64,000 nt of DNA from Phytophthora colocasiae (lineage: Eukaryota; Oomycota; Peronosporomycetes; Peronosporales; Peronosporaceae), in assembly GCA_018806915.1 (NCBI GenBank), contig JAGKQI010000079.1, positions 372,001-436,000 of the forward strand, given 5' to 3'. Of this stretch, positions 41,632 to 51,251 are shown in pieces. The notes below the pieces were generated by a model that was given only the letters and a program-made list of their open reading frames with translations, had not been told where the DNA came from and ran no database searches. How positions within the stretch are numbered: position 1 is the first letter of the stretch; the number at the start of each line of letters is the position of its first letter. The position numbers were made by a program, and so were the translations under genes.

Positions 41632-44172
41632 CTAACCACTCGAATAAACCGTACTTGCACGTGAACGCCGTTTTCTCGATGCTCCCACGGCCATAGGCAC
41701 GTTCCAGTAACCGGACGCGATATCCATTGTCGAGAAGAGCTTAGCGTTCCCCAGGACATCTAGAATGTCATCGATAAGGGGCATAGGGTAACAGTCCTTG
41801 ATGGTGACAGCGTTCAGGCGCCTATAGTCGATGCAGAAGCGTATCCCGCCGTCAGGTTTGCGTATCATCAGGACAGGACTCGCCCACGGACTCGTGGACG
41901 GTCGGATGATCCCCAAGTCGAGGTATTGTTGGATCTCCGCCTCCATGACATCCCCTTCCGCTCTCGACACTCGGTACGGTCTTTGCTTGATAGGAGCGTT
42001 CTCTCCAGTGTCGATCGAGAACTCTAATAGATCCGTTCTGCCAGGCTTCATCGAAGTCTCCACAAACATGTCAGAGAAGGACTCGAGCAGCTCCGAGAAC
42101 AGCCCCTGCTGCTCGGGCGATAGTTTGGAGTCCGTGAAATCCACCTTGAACTCCTTCTTCAGCTCCTCATTCAACTCAGGCATGGGATCTATGGACGTTC
42201 CAGGTAGCGACTCAACCGCGCCGATGATCGAACCTACCCAGTCCGATCCACGCTTCGAAGCGTTCTCTGCATCCTCGAAAGTGAAGGCTGACTCCGGAAC
42301 GACCGTGGCGGCCGCGATAAGCGTTCCTTTCTTGATGATCACGTCTTCAGTGGAAGCGTTACAGACCTCCACCACCACCTTGCCTTCGTTCACCGTGCAC
42401 AAGGTCCGAGCTACCTTCACAGTTTCATCCAGGTCCACGTAACCCTCGACTAGCACAGTAGTGTTATCGGCCGCCTCTCCCTGCACATCCGAGACCACTA
42501 ACGCCTGGCCTCCCGGGCATAGTCGAACGGTCGAGTTGATTCGGGCCGTGTACATCTCCTCCACACGAGGCGATCCGATGGGGAACACTTCCTTAGTGTC
42601 CTTGAGAGTCACGGTGCTAGCGTCTAAATCCACGACAGCCCGGTACGCTTTGAGCGTGTCCGTCCCCAATATGACGTCCACATGCAGCTTGTCGACAACC
42701 ACGAACGGTCTTGTCATCTCACGGGACCCAAGTCGCATGGGTAGATCGACCATCCCGCGTACTCGCAGCGAGTGACCCGAAACACCCTTCAATCCTTGCG
42801 GGTACGGGGACATCGGAGCGTCCGCCCTTCCCAACCGTTTCAGCACACGGTAGTCGATCAAACTCGCGACAGCACCGGAGTCGATCAGCATAGCTGTCGG
42901 CAGGCAGTCAATGTAACCCACAGAGAGAGCCTCCACCCCTCCCACGGAGCCGATGATTCGCTTACCTTCCGGGACTACCTCGTCCTCATCCTCGGAGTCG
43001 CCAGCCCCCGGCCCTAGAACCTCCCTGAGTCCACCCTTCTGGGGTTTAGCCTTTCGGTCGTCCGAAACTGCCTGAGCGTACTCGTACACTCCGTTCGCTT
43101 GGTCTTCCTTCGAACTGAGCGTTCCCAACGCCTCAGAACGATTAGCGAACAACGCCGAGCAGTCGAACGACACGCTTCGTAGATACGGTCCTCTTTCAGG
43201 GTTCCTCACGAGTGTGCGACACCGTTCACAAGTCGGGGTCCTCTCAAGTATCTTACACCGGATGGTGTCGGCGAAGCGTAAGTAGTTGTTCTTGATCTCT
43301 TGAACAAGCATACTCTTGAACGGTTCACTCAGGTGAGGGTCCGCCTGCTGGAGGAACGGTTCGATCTTCCTGTCCATGGACTGCAACTGGAAGTCGAGCC
43401 AGCGGTCTCGAACGCCATTTAGGTCCTTCCTTCCCCGAATCTTCACTTGGCAGGACCCACAGGAACGCTCCTTGACCATCAATTCCTGGCCAATGAGTTG
43501 ATACACCGTTCTCCGGATTAGTTGTCTCCATTGAGGGTCAGCGTCGATCTTGTCCAGCACGGGCACGGTCGACAAAGGCGACGATTGCGTTCCCGGTACG
43601 GGTTCCCTCAAGGGAATCCCGATGTTCTCGGCCACGGTTTCAGTCTCGACGGGGTCGCCCTTTTGCACCAACTTCCTCTTCTTCCTCTCCTTCTCCCTCT
43701 TGTACGACCTTCGATGAAGTTTGCGTCCACCGCCGACGTCTCGTTGGTCTGAATCCCGGCCATCCTCGACGACAACGCTCGCCACGGCGCCTTCGTCAGG
43801 CGGTTCCTTGCTGAAGTTACGGTTAGCACGCTTCGCAGCCTCGGAGGCAGCGAGAGTGGAAGCGTACCACTTAACCCAGTACTCTGGCGTCGACAGCTCA
43901 CCAGGCGACGACTCCTTCGTTCTCTCCAGCGTCTCTTCGGGGATGCTGAGGATGCAGCTCAGCTCCGCGAGAGTCAATTCCTTCTTTCCTTCTTTGTTTT
44001 TCTTCACACGTCTCCTCAGTTCTACCTCATCCAGAGGGAACAGGCGATCCTCGAGCTCCTTCTCGAACTCCTCCTTCTCTTCTCCAACCGCAGACGCGAG
44101 GCCTTCTTCCAATGCGTCTAACTCCTTGGTTGTGAAGAACTTAGCCCTGGGTCGTCTCCCTCTAGGAGTCAC
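41632..44172 (-). CDS. E1 protease and reverse transcriptase (N-terminal part)
   Basis: 846 codons. After a charged linker with a Cys-rich segment (CGSCQVKIRG ... CERCRTLV), the retropepsin site reads TAMLIDSGAVASLIDYRVLK, and DVILGTDTLKAYRAVVD gives the second half. RT begins near PYRVSRAEGDVMEAEIQQYL and runs through SPVLMIRKPDGGIRFCIDYR to FSTMDIASGYWNVPMA. The next 17 residues are out of frame, so the protein ends in the middle of RT. E2 keeps the frame at that point, so a 1-bp-type indel near 41680 is inferred. Confidence 0.85.
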   Translation of the reverse strand: MTPRGRRPRAKFFTTKELDALEEGLASAVGEEKEEFEKELEDRLFPLDEVELRRRVKKNKEGKKELTLAELSCILSIPEETLERTKESSPGELSTPEYWVKWYASTLAASEAAKRANRNFSKEPPDEGAVASVVVEDGRDSDQRDVGGGRKLHRRSYKREKERKKRKLVQKGDPVETETVAENIGIPLREPVPGTQSSPLSTVPVLDKIDADPQWRQLIRRTVYQLIGQELMVKERSCGSCQVKIRGRKDLNGVRDRWLDFQLQSMDRKIEPFLQQADPHLSEPFKSMLVQEIKNNYLRFADTIRCKILERTPTCERCRTLVRNPERGPYLRSVSFDCSALFANRSEALGTLSSKEDQANGVYEYAQAVSDDRKAKPQKGGLREVLGPGAGDSEDEDEVVPEGKRIIGSVGGVEALSVGYIDCLPTAMLIDSGAVASLIDYRVLKRLGRADAPMSPYPQGLKGVSGHSLRVRGMVDLPMRLGSREMTRPFVVVDKLHVDVILGTDTLKAYRAVVDLDASTVTLKDTKEVFPIGSPRVEEMYTARINSTVRLCPGGQALVVSDVQGEAADNTTVLVEGYVDLDETVKVARTLCTVNEGKVVVEVCNASTEDVIIKKGTLIAAATVVPESAFTFEDAENASKRGSDWVGSIIGAVESLPGTSIDPMPELNEELKKEFKVDFTDSKLSPEQQGLFSELLESFSDMFVETSMKPGRTDLLEFSIDTGENAPIKQRPYRVSRAEGDVMEAEIQQYLDLGIIRPSTSPWASPVLMIRKPDGGIRFCIDYRRLNAVTIKDCYPMPLIDDILDVLGNAKLFSTMDIASGYWNVPMAVGASRKRRSRASTVYSSG

Positions 44173-44394
44173 TTTCCAGCCTGGGACCTGGGCTCACCGG
44201 CGACAGGGTTTGCCCTTCGCTACTCTTCTCCGTTATCTCCTCCGACGCCAAGGTAGTCGGTCCTCCAGATTCTACGTAGCGTTCTTTGCCAGACTCTTCA
44301 TTCTTGTCCGGATACGAAGCGTTCTCCAGATGGAGCGTTTCAGTGTCAGGTTCTCGTCCAGAGACCTCAGGGCCCTTAGTCGTCGCCTCATCCG

Positions 44395-45375
44395 CTACCG
44401 CAGCGGTTTTGTCTTCTCGTGGGCTAACTGACTCCCCGGCTTGGTCCTTATTTTCTCGGCACCTCCTCCCTCCTCCGTTCCACGCTCTCGTTCCTCGCTA
44501 GACTTAGAGTCCGCCAAAAAGCGTACGTAGATCTTCTCCGCGTCCTTATTGTGTTTGCACGCGGGTCCCTGGAACAGTACTCGAACAGCACTCACATCGC
44601 TGTCAAACCGTTCCGTCGACTCCTTAGACATCTCCAACTTGGGTGACTTAGAACCTGGTGGCACTCTGTACCGTTCTTCTTCAGCGTTCCGCTTGATGTC
44701 ACCCTCCACAACTCCTCCTACCTCAGGAACAGTCTCGCTATCATTATCTTTTTCAGCTTCATCAGGAACATTCTCGTCCCATTGAACGCTACCAGCGACT
44801 CCTAGTTGCGCGGTCAACTCAACCGGCATTCCTTCTTCCAGACTAGCGATCCCTTTGTAGTCTGCATAGTAATCGCAAAAGTAATCCTCTTCTCCTTCGG
44901 AGACCACCGCGGCCTCGTGCTCTGCTGGTAGTAGCGTTCCTTCTCTAGTTTCTTCGGGTAGTTCCGAAGCCTCTCGATAATCGTAGATGAACTCTCTTCC
45001 GGGAGCGCTAGCCTCTGCTTGGATCCTCTGACCCGCACGCTCCCAACGTTCCTCCGAACGTCCTTCGCTGTAGTTGCTTTCTTCTTCGGGAACGCTTGCC
45101 TCTGCTAGGATCCTCTGACCCTGGCGTTCCCAACGTTCCTCTGAACGCTCTTCCTTGTAGTTGTTTTCTTCTTCAGGAACGCTTGCCTCTGCTAGGATCC
45201 TCTGACCCTGGCGTTCCCAACGTTCCTCAGAACGCTCTTCTCTTTCTTCAGTAACAGTCTTGTTCACAGCAATTTCAGTCGTTTCACTCCCAAATCCTAC
45301 GGCGGTAACCGCGTATTCTCCCCCTCCGAACGCTCTACTCCCTTCTTCCTCAAAGGAAGAAGCGTTCTCGGACAT
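44395..45375 (-). CDS. E1 acidic gag-pol linker ORF with 29-residue repeats
   Basis: 326 codons starting 57 bp after the gag frame ends. It is rich in Glu, Ser and Arg. Three tandem copies of a 29-residue unit (87 bp) occur at about residues 45-130: RSEERWERQGQRILAEASVP, then a variable EEENNYKE-type end. The last 20 residues look out of frame, and an acidic frame continues beside it to about 44160 before protease, so indels near 44460 and 44170 separate pieces of one polyprotein. E2 has a comparable acidic N-terminal region at the start of its 723-codon ORF, without the repeats. No enzymatic motif. Confidence 0.6.
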   Translation of the reverse strand: MSENASSFEEEGSRAFGGGEYAVTAVGFGSETTEIAVNKTVTEEREERSEERWERQGQRILAEASVPEEENNYKEERSEERWERQGQRILAEASVPEEESNYSEGRSEERWERAGQRIQAEASAPGREFIYDYREASELPEETREGTLLPAEHEAAVVSEGEEDYFCDYYADYKGIASLEEGMPVELTAQLGVAGSVQWDENVPDEAEKDNDSETVPEVGGVVEGDIKRNAEEERYRVPPGSKSPKLEMSKESTERFDSDVSAVRVLFQGPACKHNKDAEKIYVRFLADSKSSEERERGTEEGGGAEKIRTKPGSQLAHEKTKPLR

Positions 45376-45432
45376 GTCGCTCGTCAGACAAGAGGAAGGG
45401 TCGACACCCCCTTCCCCTCCCTCCTGTCCTCT

Positions 45433-46143
45433 TCATTGTCGCCTAGACGCTGGTCCCTGCTCGGACGAGCCTCCAGCCTTGCTTTGAGCCGACAGTTGAG
45501 TAAGTATTTTCTTCGTTGGGCAATTGGCCACTCGATGGTCAGTGCCGTCGCAGAGGAAGCATCCAGGGTTCCTGTAATAACCGTTCGTCTGTCTGTTTGA
45601 AGCGGGTTGCGAGTTGGAACGGTTCTGCTGCTGTTGTTGTCCTCTTGGTTGTTCACATTCCAAATACACATGGCCCTTAACCTTGCAATTCGAGCAAGTA
45701 GCACCAGCCCGACGACAGTTAATGCGGTTGCACCCTAAGGTGTGGCATCGACCGCAAACTATCTTCCCTTCCTGCGTGTACATGTCCGGACCTTGCCGTA
45801 TTCCTCTGACCGGGCCCTCCGGAGCAACTGCATTCACGGTGGGCGGAGCGTTCTCGAACGCAGGATCCTCGTAGTGAGCCACAGCAATGGTAGGAGCAGT
45901 TTGCGGAACGCTCGAGTGAGCGTACTGCTGCTGTTGCTGCTGTTGTTGTTGAGCCAACATGTTCTGCGTTTGCTGCATCAAGTTCAGCATCTGCTGCATC
46001 ATCGTATTCTCTGAACCCTTGAGGACGCCGAGTCTTCGAAGTCCGCGTCGTTCTCGACTGGGAGATGCATGTTCTTGTATAGCAGAACGGTCACGGCTTG
46101 AGGAATGGAGTCGACCATAGCGTTCGAAAGCGTGGCCTTCCAT
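45433..46143 (-). CDS. E1 Gag nucleocapsid part (zinc knuckles)
   Basis: The useful protein begins at about 46020 with ENTMMQQMLNLMQQTQNMLA and a polyglutamine run. It contains Cys/His zinc-binding boxes: CGRCHTLGCNRINC, CSNCKVKGHVYLEC (C-x2-C-x4-H-x4-C) and CFLCDGTDHRVANC. These bind genomic RNA in the particle. The capsid part is in another frame (ORF 45999-47012); the two overlap between 45999 and 46143, so either a frameshift site or an indel near 46010 connects them. Confidence 0.8.
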   Translation of the reverse strand: MEGHAFERYGRLHSSSRDRSAIQEHASPSRERRGLRRLGVLKGSENTMMQQMLNLMQQTQNMLAQQQQQQQQQYAHSSVPQTAPTIAVAHYEDPAFENAPPTVNAVAPEGPVRGIRQGPDMYTQEGKIVCGRCHTLGCNRINCRRAGATCSNCKVKGHVYLECEQPRGQQQQQNRSNSQPASNRQTNGYYRNPGCFLCDGTDHRVANCPTKKILTQLSAQSKAGGSSEQGPASRRQ

Positions 46144-47012
46144 TCACGGTTCCTCAACCCAGACAAGAAGTACTGGTAACGCATATCCGGATCATAACAG
46201 CGTGCGTCGTCACACAACCGAGAGATCAGGTCACCCCACACTTCCGCTGACATTCCCCTCGATCGGGTCGTCTTCTTCAGCAACTCGATGCGCTGTTGAG
46301 GCGTCTGACAAATGAACTGGTTGTAGAACCGCGTCTTCAGCGTGTCGAAGTCATTGATGCTCGAGTGCACCCACCACTGGTCGCCAGCCTTACCCTTGAG
46401 GCACTCACGGAACGCACTCAACCGTAATACATCGTCTAGACCCACTGTAGCACGCTCAAACGACTCCCAGAAACTTCCAGCTCTCTCAGCAGTGGAGTCA
46501 TCCGAATAGAACGGTTGTAGCATCCTAATAGCGTTCCTTATACTCGTCGGCATACCGATCACAGGCTGAGCAGGTTGCGAGGGCTGCACGGCCGGGAACG
46601 GCTGCTGAGCAGGAACGGTAGGAGTTGGCTGAAATGCGTGCCCAAGAGCAGGCGGGCGAGCGTACCCATGCCACGCTCCAGTAGATGCTCCAACTTGCGA
46701 AGGCCCAGGGTACATCCCGGGGTGGCCAAGGGAGGCCGACGACGGGAGCTGTCCCGGTGGACCGCTCGGGGCACCGCCTCCCCGAGGGTAATACGACCCT
46801 CGATTCATCACTGTCGTCTTCAGGGGCCCGGGTGTTCGCTGCGAGGGCATCACCGGGGCGGCCGTCGAGTCTGGAGCCGATTTCTGGAACGGTTGTTGGC
46901 GATACGGTAGCTGTTGCCGCGGCAACGGTTGTCGTGGGGCACCCCATAGGCTGCGTCGAGTGCTCAGGGTTTTCGACCGTTCCAGGATAGGCCGAGACGT
47001 CCACTGGAGCAT
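45999..47012 (-). CDS. E1 Gag capsid part
   Basis: 337 codons. A Pro/Gln-rich N-terminal half precedes a retrotransposon Gag domain at about residues 150-310: FWESFERATVGLDDVLRLSA, LKGKAGDQWWVHSSINDFDT, TRFYNQFICQTPQQRIELL, and DPDMRYQYFLSGLRNREWKA. The frame is the same as the leader ORF 47037-47984, separated by a stop at 47037-47039. The tail after FEDS is out of frame with the nucleocapsid. Confidence 0.78.
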   Translation of the reverse strand: MLQWTSRPILERSKTLSTRRSLWGAPRQPLPRQQLPYRQQPFQKSAPDSTAAPVMPSQRTPGPLKTTVMNRGSYYPRGGGAPSGPPGQLPSSASLGHPGMYPGPSQVGASTGAWHGYARPPALGHAFQPTPTVPAQQPFPAVQPSQPAQPVIGMPTSIRNAIRMLQPFYSDDSTAERAGSFWESFERATVGLDDVLRLSAFRECLKGKAGDQWWVHSSINDFDTLKTRFYNQFICQTPQQRIELLKKTTRSRGMSAEVWGDLISRLCDDARCYDPDMRYQYFLSGLRNREWKATLSNAMVDSIPQAVTVLLYKNMHLPVENDADFEDSASSRVQRIR

Positions 47013-47036
47013 GGGTCTGGTGCGAAGAAGCCGAGA

Positions 47037-47984
47037 TCATCGTCGACGGCTTCGATTGACAGGCACCCGACTGGCCGGCGGGTGGAACAGACCGTGAAGC
47101 CCATAATCTCCAGGACTCGAAGGGTTCTCCATGGTTACGTTACGGTAACTCGCTATCGCGCCCCTTGTCTGAGGCGTCTTCGAGGCCGACGAAGCGTTCT
47201 TCACAGGGTCACTGACTCCTTCCCACGCTGGGATCGACGGTCGGGACGACTCAGCGAACGCGGAATATCCAGGAGCACGCCCGCTAGCGTACTCTCGCGT
47301 CCAGGTTACTGGGGCCTGAACGGTCTCTCCGGTGGAACTCCACGCTCCCGGAGGCATCGAGGCGGAAGGCTCTGCTCGCCAGTAGCGTTCCGGGTCTCTA
47401 CTAGTACGGCCGTAGTACTCATCTCGGTAGGCGAACTCCTCGGCGCTCGGCTTCTCCTCAAGCGGCTCAGGGGGTTTCATGCCAAAGGGATCTCCACCGC
47501 AGGGTGTATGCTGTCGGGGCGCTCCCCGAGCATACTCACTTGGGTTGGTTCCTTCCCCTGAAGGAACCGTTCTTCTTGAAGCGTCGCCCGCACTCGGGTC
47601 CTCGGACTTCCCAAATCCCACTCTGGGAGCCACACTTCTTCCTGGTTGTTCAGTCGACGTTCTGCCTCCTCCGGCCGCCCACTGAAGAACGGTAGACCTC
47701 ACTGCACTAAGGCCTGCCGTCGTCGTCACATCCGGAGCGTCACCTTCCAGCACGCTCCCGGCCCTGGAGTAACGGTCCGCTGAGCCCAGCGACCTGTGTC
47801 CTCCACTTCCGTCCTCAGATCCGCCTGAGAACGCTCTCTCCCCTCTGGGGCTGCCCCGTAGGGTTGCTTCCTGCCCGAGAGTCTCCATCGTCACCTTCAC
47901 GATGTAGTCCTCCGGGACTTCCTCCTTGCTGCTCGCGTAAAGTCGAGGTCCCACCCAGGGAATCAACTCAAAGATAAAGCGCAC
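47037..47984 (-). CDS. E1 leader ORF upstream of Gag
   Basis: 315 codons beginning MRFIFELIPWVGPRLYASSK, rich in Ser, Pro and Gly, with no recognised domain. In frame with the Gag ORF across one stop, it may be the N-terminus of Gag in an intact copy. E2 has a leader ORF in the same place (62354-63028) with little obvious similarity. Confidence 0.5.
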   Translation of the reverse strand: MRFIFELIPWVGPRLYASSKEEVPEDYIVKVTMETLGQEATLRGSPRGERAFSGGSEDGSGGHRSLGSADRYSRAGSVLEGDAPDVTTTAGLSAVRSTVLQWAAGGGRTSTEQPGRSVAPRVGFGKSEDPSAGDASRRTVPSGEGTNPSEYARGAPRQHTPCGGDPFGMKPPEPLEEKPSAEEFAYRDEYYGRTSRDPERYWRAEPSASMPPGAWSSTGETVQAPVTWTREYASGRAPGYSAFAESSRPSIPAWEGVSDPVKNASSASKTPQTRGAIASYRNVTMENPSSPGDYGLHGLFHPPASRVPVNRSRRR

Positions 47985-48279
47985 AGCACTTGGCTTCTAG
48001 TAGCGACAGCTACTGTCTCCTTCGAACGGTCCGCTTGGACTTCTTCGGTCGCTCTCGACTCCGGCAGAACGGTTCCGCGCCTCAGTAGTCTCTCGTCGGT
48101 GAGTGTTCCCGGCGACGTTCACTCCACGCGTTTGGCTTGTAAATGGCCCTCTGGCTTGCCAAGCGTGTTAACGACCCGTTCCTGACTCGATTACCCCGAG
48201 ACCTTGCTACTTCGCAGCCACCTCTGTGGTTGTTCTGGAACTCCTAGTGCGCCAAACGGGACCTTCTCCAGCTAACAGG
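47985..48279. other. E1 5' untranslated leader
   Basis: Between the primer site and the first ORF (minus orientation). No gene is seen. Probably the packaging/leader region of element RNA. Confidence 0.45.
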
Positions 48280-48297
48280 TACCCTGCTTCTCCACCA
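48280..48297 (-). other. E1 primer-binding site
   Basis: Minus-strand TGGTGGAGAAGCAGGGTA, two bases inside the 5' LTR. It begins TGG as expected for pairing with a tRNA CCA end. The same 18 bases occur in E2 at 63334-63351. The tRNA species was not identified. Confidence 0.8.
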
Positions 48298-48299
48298 AA

Positions 48300-48840
48300 T
48301 GTCGCGCACCTCCCCGGCTGGGTCGGTACCTGTGGCTGTTTGGGTGAGTACAGTCCTGAGTGGGGCCTCGGAGTTTGTCGAAGTAGAGTCTTGTAGAACG
48401 CTTTTAGTAATATAAAAATACGTAAATTTGTTCTTGTCTTCTCTCGACCAGGGAAATTCGCAACTAAAAGAAATAGGGGGAGCGATAGCACTACGCTCCT
48501 AGGGACGACACCTCGTCCACCTCGCACACCTGGGCCTATGACCTGCCATCCGTCCTTGCAGTAGGCACCTGTCGCCCAACGAGAGTAGCATCTTCCCACC
48601 TTCAGGGGCGTCCATTGGTCCGAGCAGCTCTGCGGACCTCCACGCTTCCGGATCACGAGCGTCTAGCGCCATCTTTCCAAGGGGCGCATCCCCCTAGTGA
48701 TACGGTACCACAGGAACGGTACCGGGAGTGTAGCCGCTGGGTGGTGTAGCCATCCTACGGGTCCTAGGTCGGGTCCTCATCCTAGCTTGGCTCGAGTCCA
48801 CCACCGCTGGAATGGGTCCTGCAATCCCGGGTACGGGACA
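48300..48840 (-). repeat. E1 5' LTR (right copy)
   Basis: 541 bp. One mismatch to the left copy was seen. Followed by CTTA (48841-48844). Confidence 0.93.
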
Positions 48841-48864
48841 CTTACCGCGAACTTCCTGACAGAT

Positions 48865-50283
48865 TTACACTAGCATGTTGGGACTGGGCGTCGACGCCTT
48901 CTTGTACACGTCTGGCGTCGTGTTCATGTTGACCGAGTTGAACGACTCGCGAGTGAAGTCGTCCGCCCCATTGAGACGACAGTAAAAGTCGGCGTCCATC
49001 TCGTCGATGCCCTTGGTGTTGTCAAACACGCAGAACCATGTGAGTGGGATGGATACGAGCGAGATGGCTGCGAACGTGTAGAAGGCGCCAGAGTAGCCGT
49101 AGCTCGGGTTGTCTACCCAGATGGAGAACCCGAAGGAGCCGATCGCAGCCCCGGCCTTGCCAGCAGCGGCGGAGATACCGTGGCACGTCGACCGGATTGG
49201 CGTTGGGAACATCTCCGTAGGCAGCACGAACGTCGACATGTTGGGGCCAAAGTTGGAGAAGAACAATGTGAGGCCGTACAGAATGATAAACAGGATGGAC
49301 TGGTCCTTGAGGTCGTCCCAGAAGATGGGACACAGGATCGTCATGAAGAAGAAACCCTGTAGCTGCATATTCTTACGGCCAAGGCGGTTGATGGCGTAGA
49401 CAGCGACGAAATAGCCAGGAAGCGCCATGAGGGACACGAAAGCAACCTCAGTCGTCACTTGCTGTAGCGACGGGTTGCTGAGGCCCACTACCTTGAGAAT
49501 ACTGGCCGAGAACAGGTTCTGCGAGTAGTACACGATATCGAACAGGAACCACGTGCCGGCCGTTCCCAGGAGACTTACGCCGTAGTGGCGAAGGATGAAG
49601 CTGAGACGAGCCTGTTGCTGCGTTGTGGCCTGAGCCAGCTGACCACGCTGTTGGGCGTTCTTGTATGCTTCCGATTCCTCGGCAGTGAAACGGTAGTAGC
49701 ACACTACCAAGGCGGGGATCACACCAATGGCAAATAGCAGGCGCCACACAGCTTCCAGTCGTGAGCCACTGTTCTCACCGGGTTCTCCATCAGCAAAAGC
49801 CTGTACTAACAGATTGCCGAGGATTGCGGCCGTCACCTGACCAACACCTTGCAGGGAGAAGGTTTTGGCCACGGCCGTGTTGCGATCCGCAGAGTCCGTC
49901 GAGTCTTCAGCCGTGGAGCTGGCCGCCAGCGGGTACTCTCCACCAATGCCAACGCCCAGAATGAGACGGGCGGCCACAAGGAACCAGAGCGTGGAGCGGC
50001 CGTCGCCCGCGTAAGCGGCAGCACAGAGGACACCGCCGATGATGAGCAGACAACAGGTGAAGATCATGTTAACCTTGCGGCCAAAGACATCACCCAGGAA
50101 ACCGAAGCCCAGTTGACCGATCACCGCACCAATGATGGCTCCGGCGGAGACCCAGGACTTCATCGTGGACGAGTACGTGTCGGAGCCGTACTGCTCCGTG
50201 AGCACGACGTTGACGACGTTCATGACGAAGAGATCGTACGCGTCATTATAGAAGCCGAGGCCACGCACGAGGAACTTGTTCAT
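48865..50283 (-). CDS. Phosphate:H+ symporter (PHO84/PHS-like, MFS)
   Basis: 472 residues from the ATG at 50283; an in-frame TTG further upstream was ignored. Twelve membrane spans are expected. Signatures: GLGFYNDAYDLFVMNVVNVV in span 1, where the Asp is conserved in PHS phosphate transporters; the MFS loop GFLGDVFGRKVN; GVGIGGEYPLAASSTAED, typical of PHO84-like carriers; and NFGPNMSTFVLPTEMFPTPI in the second half. It would import inorganic phosphate with protons at the plasma membrane. E1 ends 24 bp after its stop codon and E2 begins 354 bp upstream of its start, so it is an isolated host gene between two large elements. Confidence 0.9.
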   Translation of the reverse strand: MNKFLVRGLGFYNDAYDLFVMNVVNVVLTEQYGSDTYSSTMKSWVSAGAIIGAVIGQLGFGFLGDVFGRKVNMIFTCCLLIIGGVLCAAAYAGDGRSTLWFLVAARLILGVGIGGEYPLAASSTAEDSTDSADRNTAVAKTFSLQGVGQVTAAILGNLLVQAFADGEPGENSGSRLEAVWRLLFAIGVIPALVVCYYRFTAEESEAYKNAQQRGQLAQATTQQQARLSFILRHYGVSLLGTAGTWFLFDIVYYSQNLFSASILKVVGLSNPSLQQVTTEVAFVSLMALPGYFVAVYAINRLGRKNMQLQGFFFMTILCPIFWDDLKDQSILFIILYGLTLFFSNFGPNMSTFVLPTEMFPTPIRSTCHGISAAAGKAGAAIGSFGFSIWVDNPSYGYSGAFYTFAAISLVSIPLTWFCVFDNTKGIDEMDADFYCRLNGADDFTRESFNSVNMNTTPDVYKKASTPSPNMLV

Positions 50284-50637
50284 CTTGACTTGATCAGCTC
50301 TAAGAGTACTGGTACAGTGGAGAAGCTTGGGGTGAGCTGAAGAGAGCAAATTCGGAAGTGACTCGTATCATCGCTGAGACCGTCCGCGGATCTTGCAGTA
50401 GTCGGAACTCGATCTGCGCCCGGTGATTGGTCAATTGGACTCGCATGGCCTGACTAACGACATCTTGATCTTTGTATGGTGACCAAAATGGCTCGTCTTC
50501 GTCCACATTACGATTGCGCCACAGATTCGAACTCTATAATAGACGAATCTGGAGCTAGATAGATCCCGTTTAGCAAATCGAATGGCGGCTGCGCGTCGCG
50601 AGTCTCTCATACATGTAGCGAGACCTGAACTTCGCAA
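50284..50637 (-). promoter_or_regulatory. Remaining promoter of the phosphate transporter
   Basis: 354 bp between the start codon and the E2 composite. No other gene is seen. Its upstream boundary is the GCAA target duplication (50634-50637). Confidence 0.5.
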
Positions 50638-51214
50638 TGTCCCGAGTGAGAACGGTGGCCACCGTCTCGGGTACGGTCCCGACCGTTCCCCCTCTCAAAC
50701 CCGATCCACGACCCGTCGCATTGCGGAAGACCATATGTATGGCGAGGAGTTGTTCGAGCCGGCCCCGGTCGCAGCCAGCACGAGGGTGAGTGCGCGCCGC
50801 TATTGCTAAGGAAACGAGATCTGCGCAGCCAAGAAAGAGCGTGGAGCGTGCGCCAGGTTGCGTGTAAGCTGATGCCAAGGACGGAAGACACGGACTAGAA
50901 CTACGCTGGGCTTAACAGCGCCCCGAGTATGCGTGAGGAAGGGGTGAGTGGTACCGTCGAGGAGGTACGGACCCGGGAAGGACAAGGAAGAGGACTCTGG
51001 AGGACGTGAGACGTTGGAAAACAGTGAAGGAAGGGCGTGCTGGTGGAGGTCAGTCGTGAATTTACCTTGGGCACCGCAGCACAAGCCCCAAGTCAAAGAA
51101 TAATCGCTTTTTATATTTTTCTTTACTTTTTGTGGTGCGCTTTTATAGCTCTACCGTTCCGTTCTACTTGTAACCCGCAGCGTCTACCGTCCCGCCCAAG
51201 ACCGACTCGCGACA
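50638..51214 (+). repeat. E2 LTR copy A (inverted)
   Basis: 577 bp, reading TGTCCCGAG...GCGACA on the plus strand, opposite to B and C. Followed by 19 bp that match the start of the element interior (CG plus 17 bases of primer site). Confidence 0.92.
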
Positions 51215-51251
51215 CGTGGTGGAGAAGCAGGGTCCGACTCGCGACACCACG
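51215..51251. other. Palindromic junction between LTRs A and B
   Basis: The 37 bp contain CG plus 17 bases of primer site (51217-51233), then 13 bases equal to the LTR end (CCGACTCGCGACA, 51234-51246), then CCACG, running into inverted LTR B. With the first bases of B this makes a palindrome with 13-bp arms (51234-51264). It looks like a reverse-transcription or end-joining scar. Confidence 0.8.

Larger units (their letters stand above)
34407..48840 (-). mobile_element. E1: 14.4-kb Ty3/gypsy element with extra ambisense genes
   Basis: LTRs of 541 bp at 34407-34947 and 48300-48840 differ at one position seen (C at 34904, T at 48797). A 4-bp duplication CTTA flanks them (34403-34406 and 48841-48844). 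Orientation is minus: the primer site (48280-48297) abuts the right LTR and a polypurine tract the left LTR. In element order it carries an N-terminal leader ORF, gag, an acidic repeat ORF, protease/RT/RNase H, integrase with a degenerate chromodomain, a 36-bp minisatellite, an antisense two-part gene (36349-38275), and a sense multi-membrane-span gene ending in the 3' LTR. Several frame breaks make this copy defective despite near-identical LTRs. Confidence 0.93.

Noticed and set aside
41831..42442. Plus-strand ORFs opposite protease/RT in E1 (and 58075-58611 in E2)
   Set aside because: Shadows of conserved pol codons; the similarity follows the pol alignment.
45920..46000. CTG/TTG-rich microsatellite
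   Set aside because: It encodes the polyglutamine run of E1 Gag and is not a separate feature.
48300..51214. LTR A as a solo LTR of an independent insertion
   Set aside because: No duplication flanks it on its own; the GCAA pair brackets A together with B-C.
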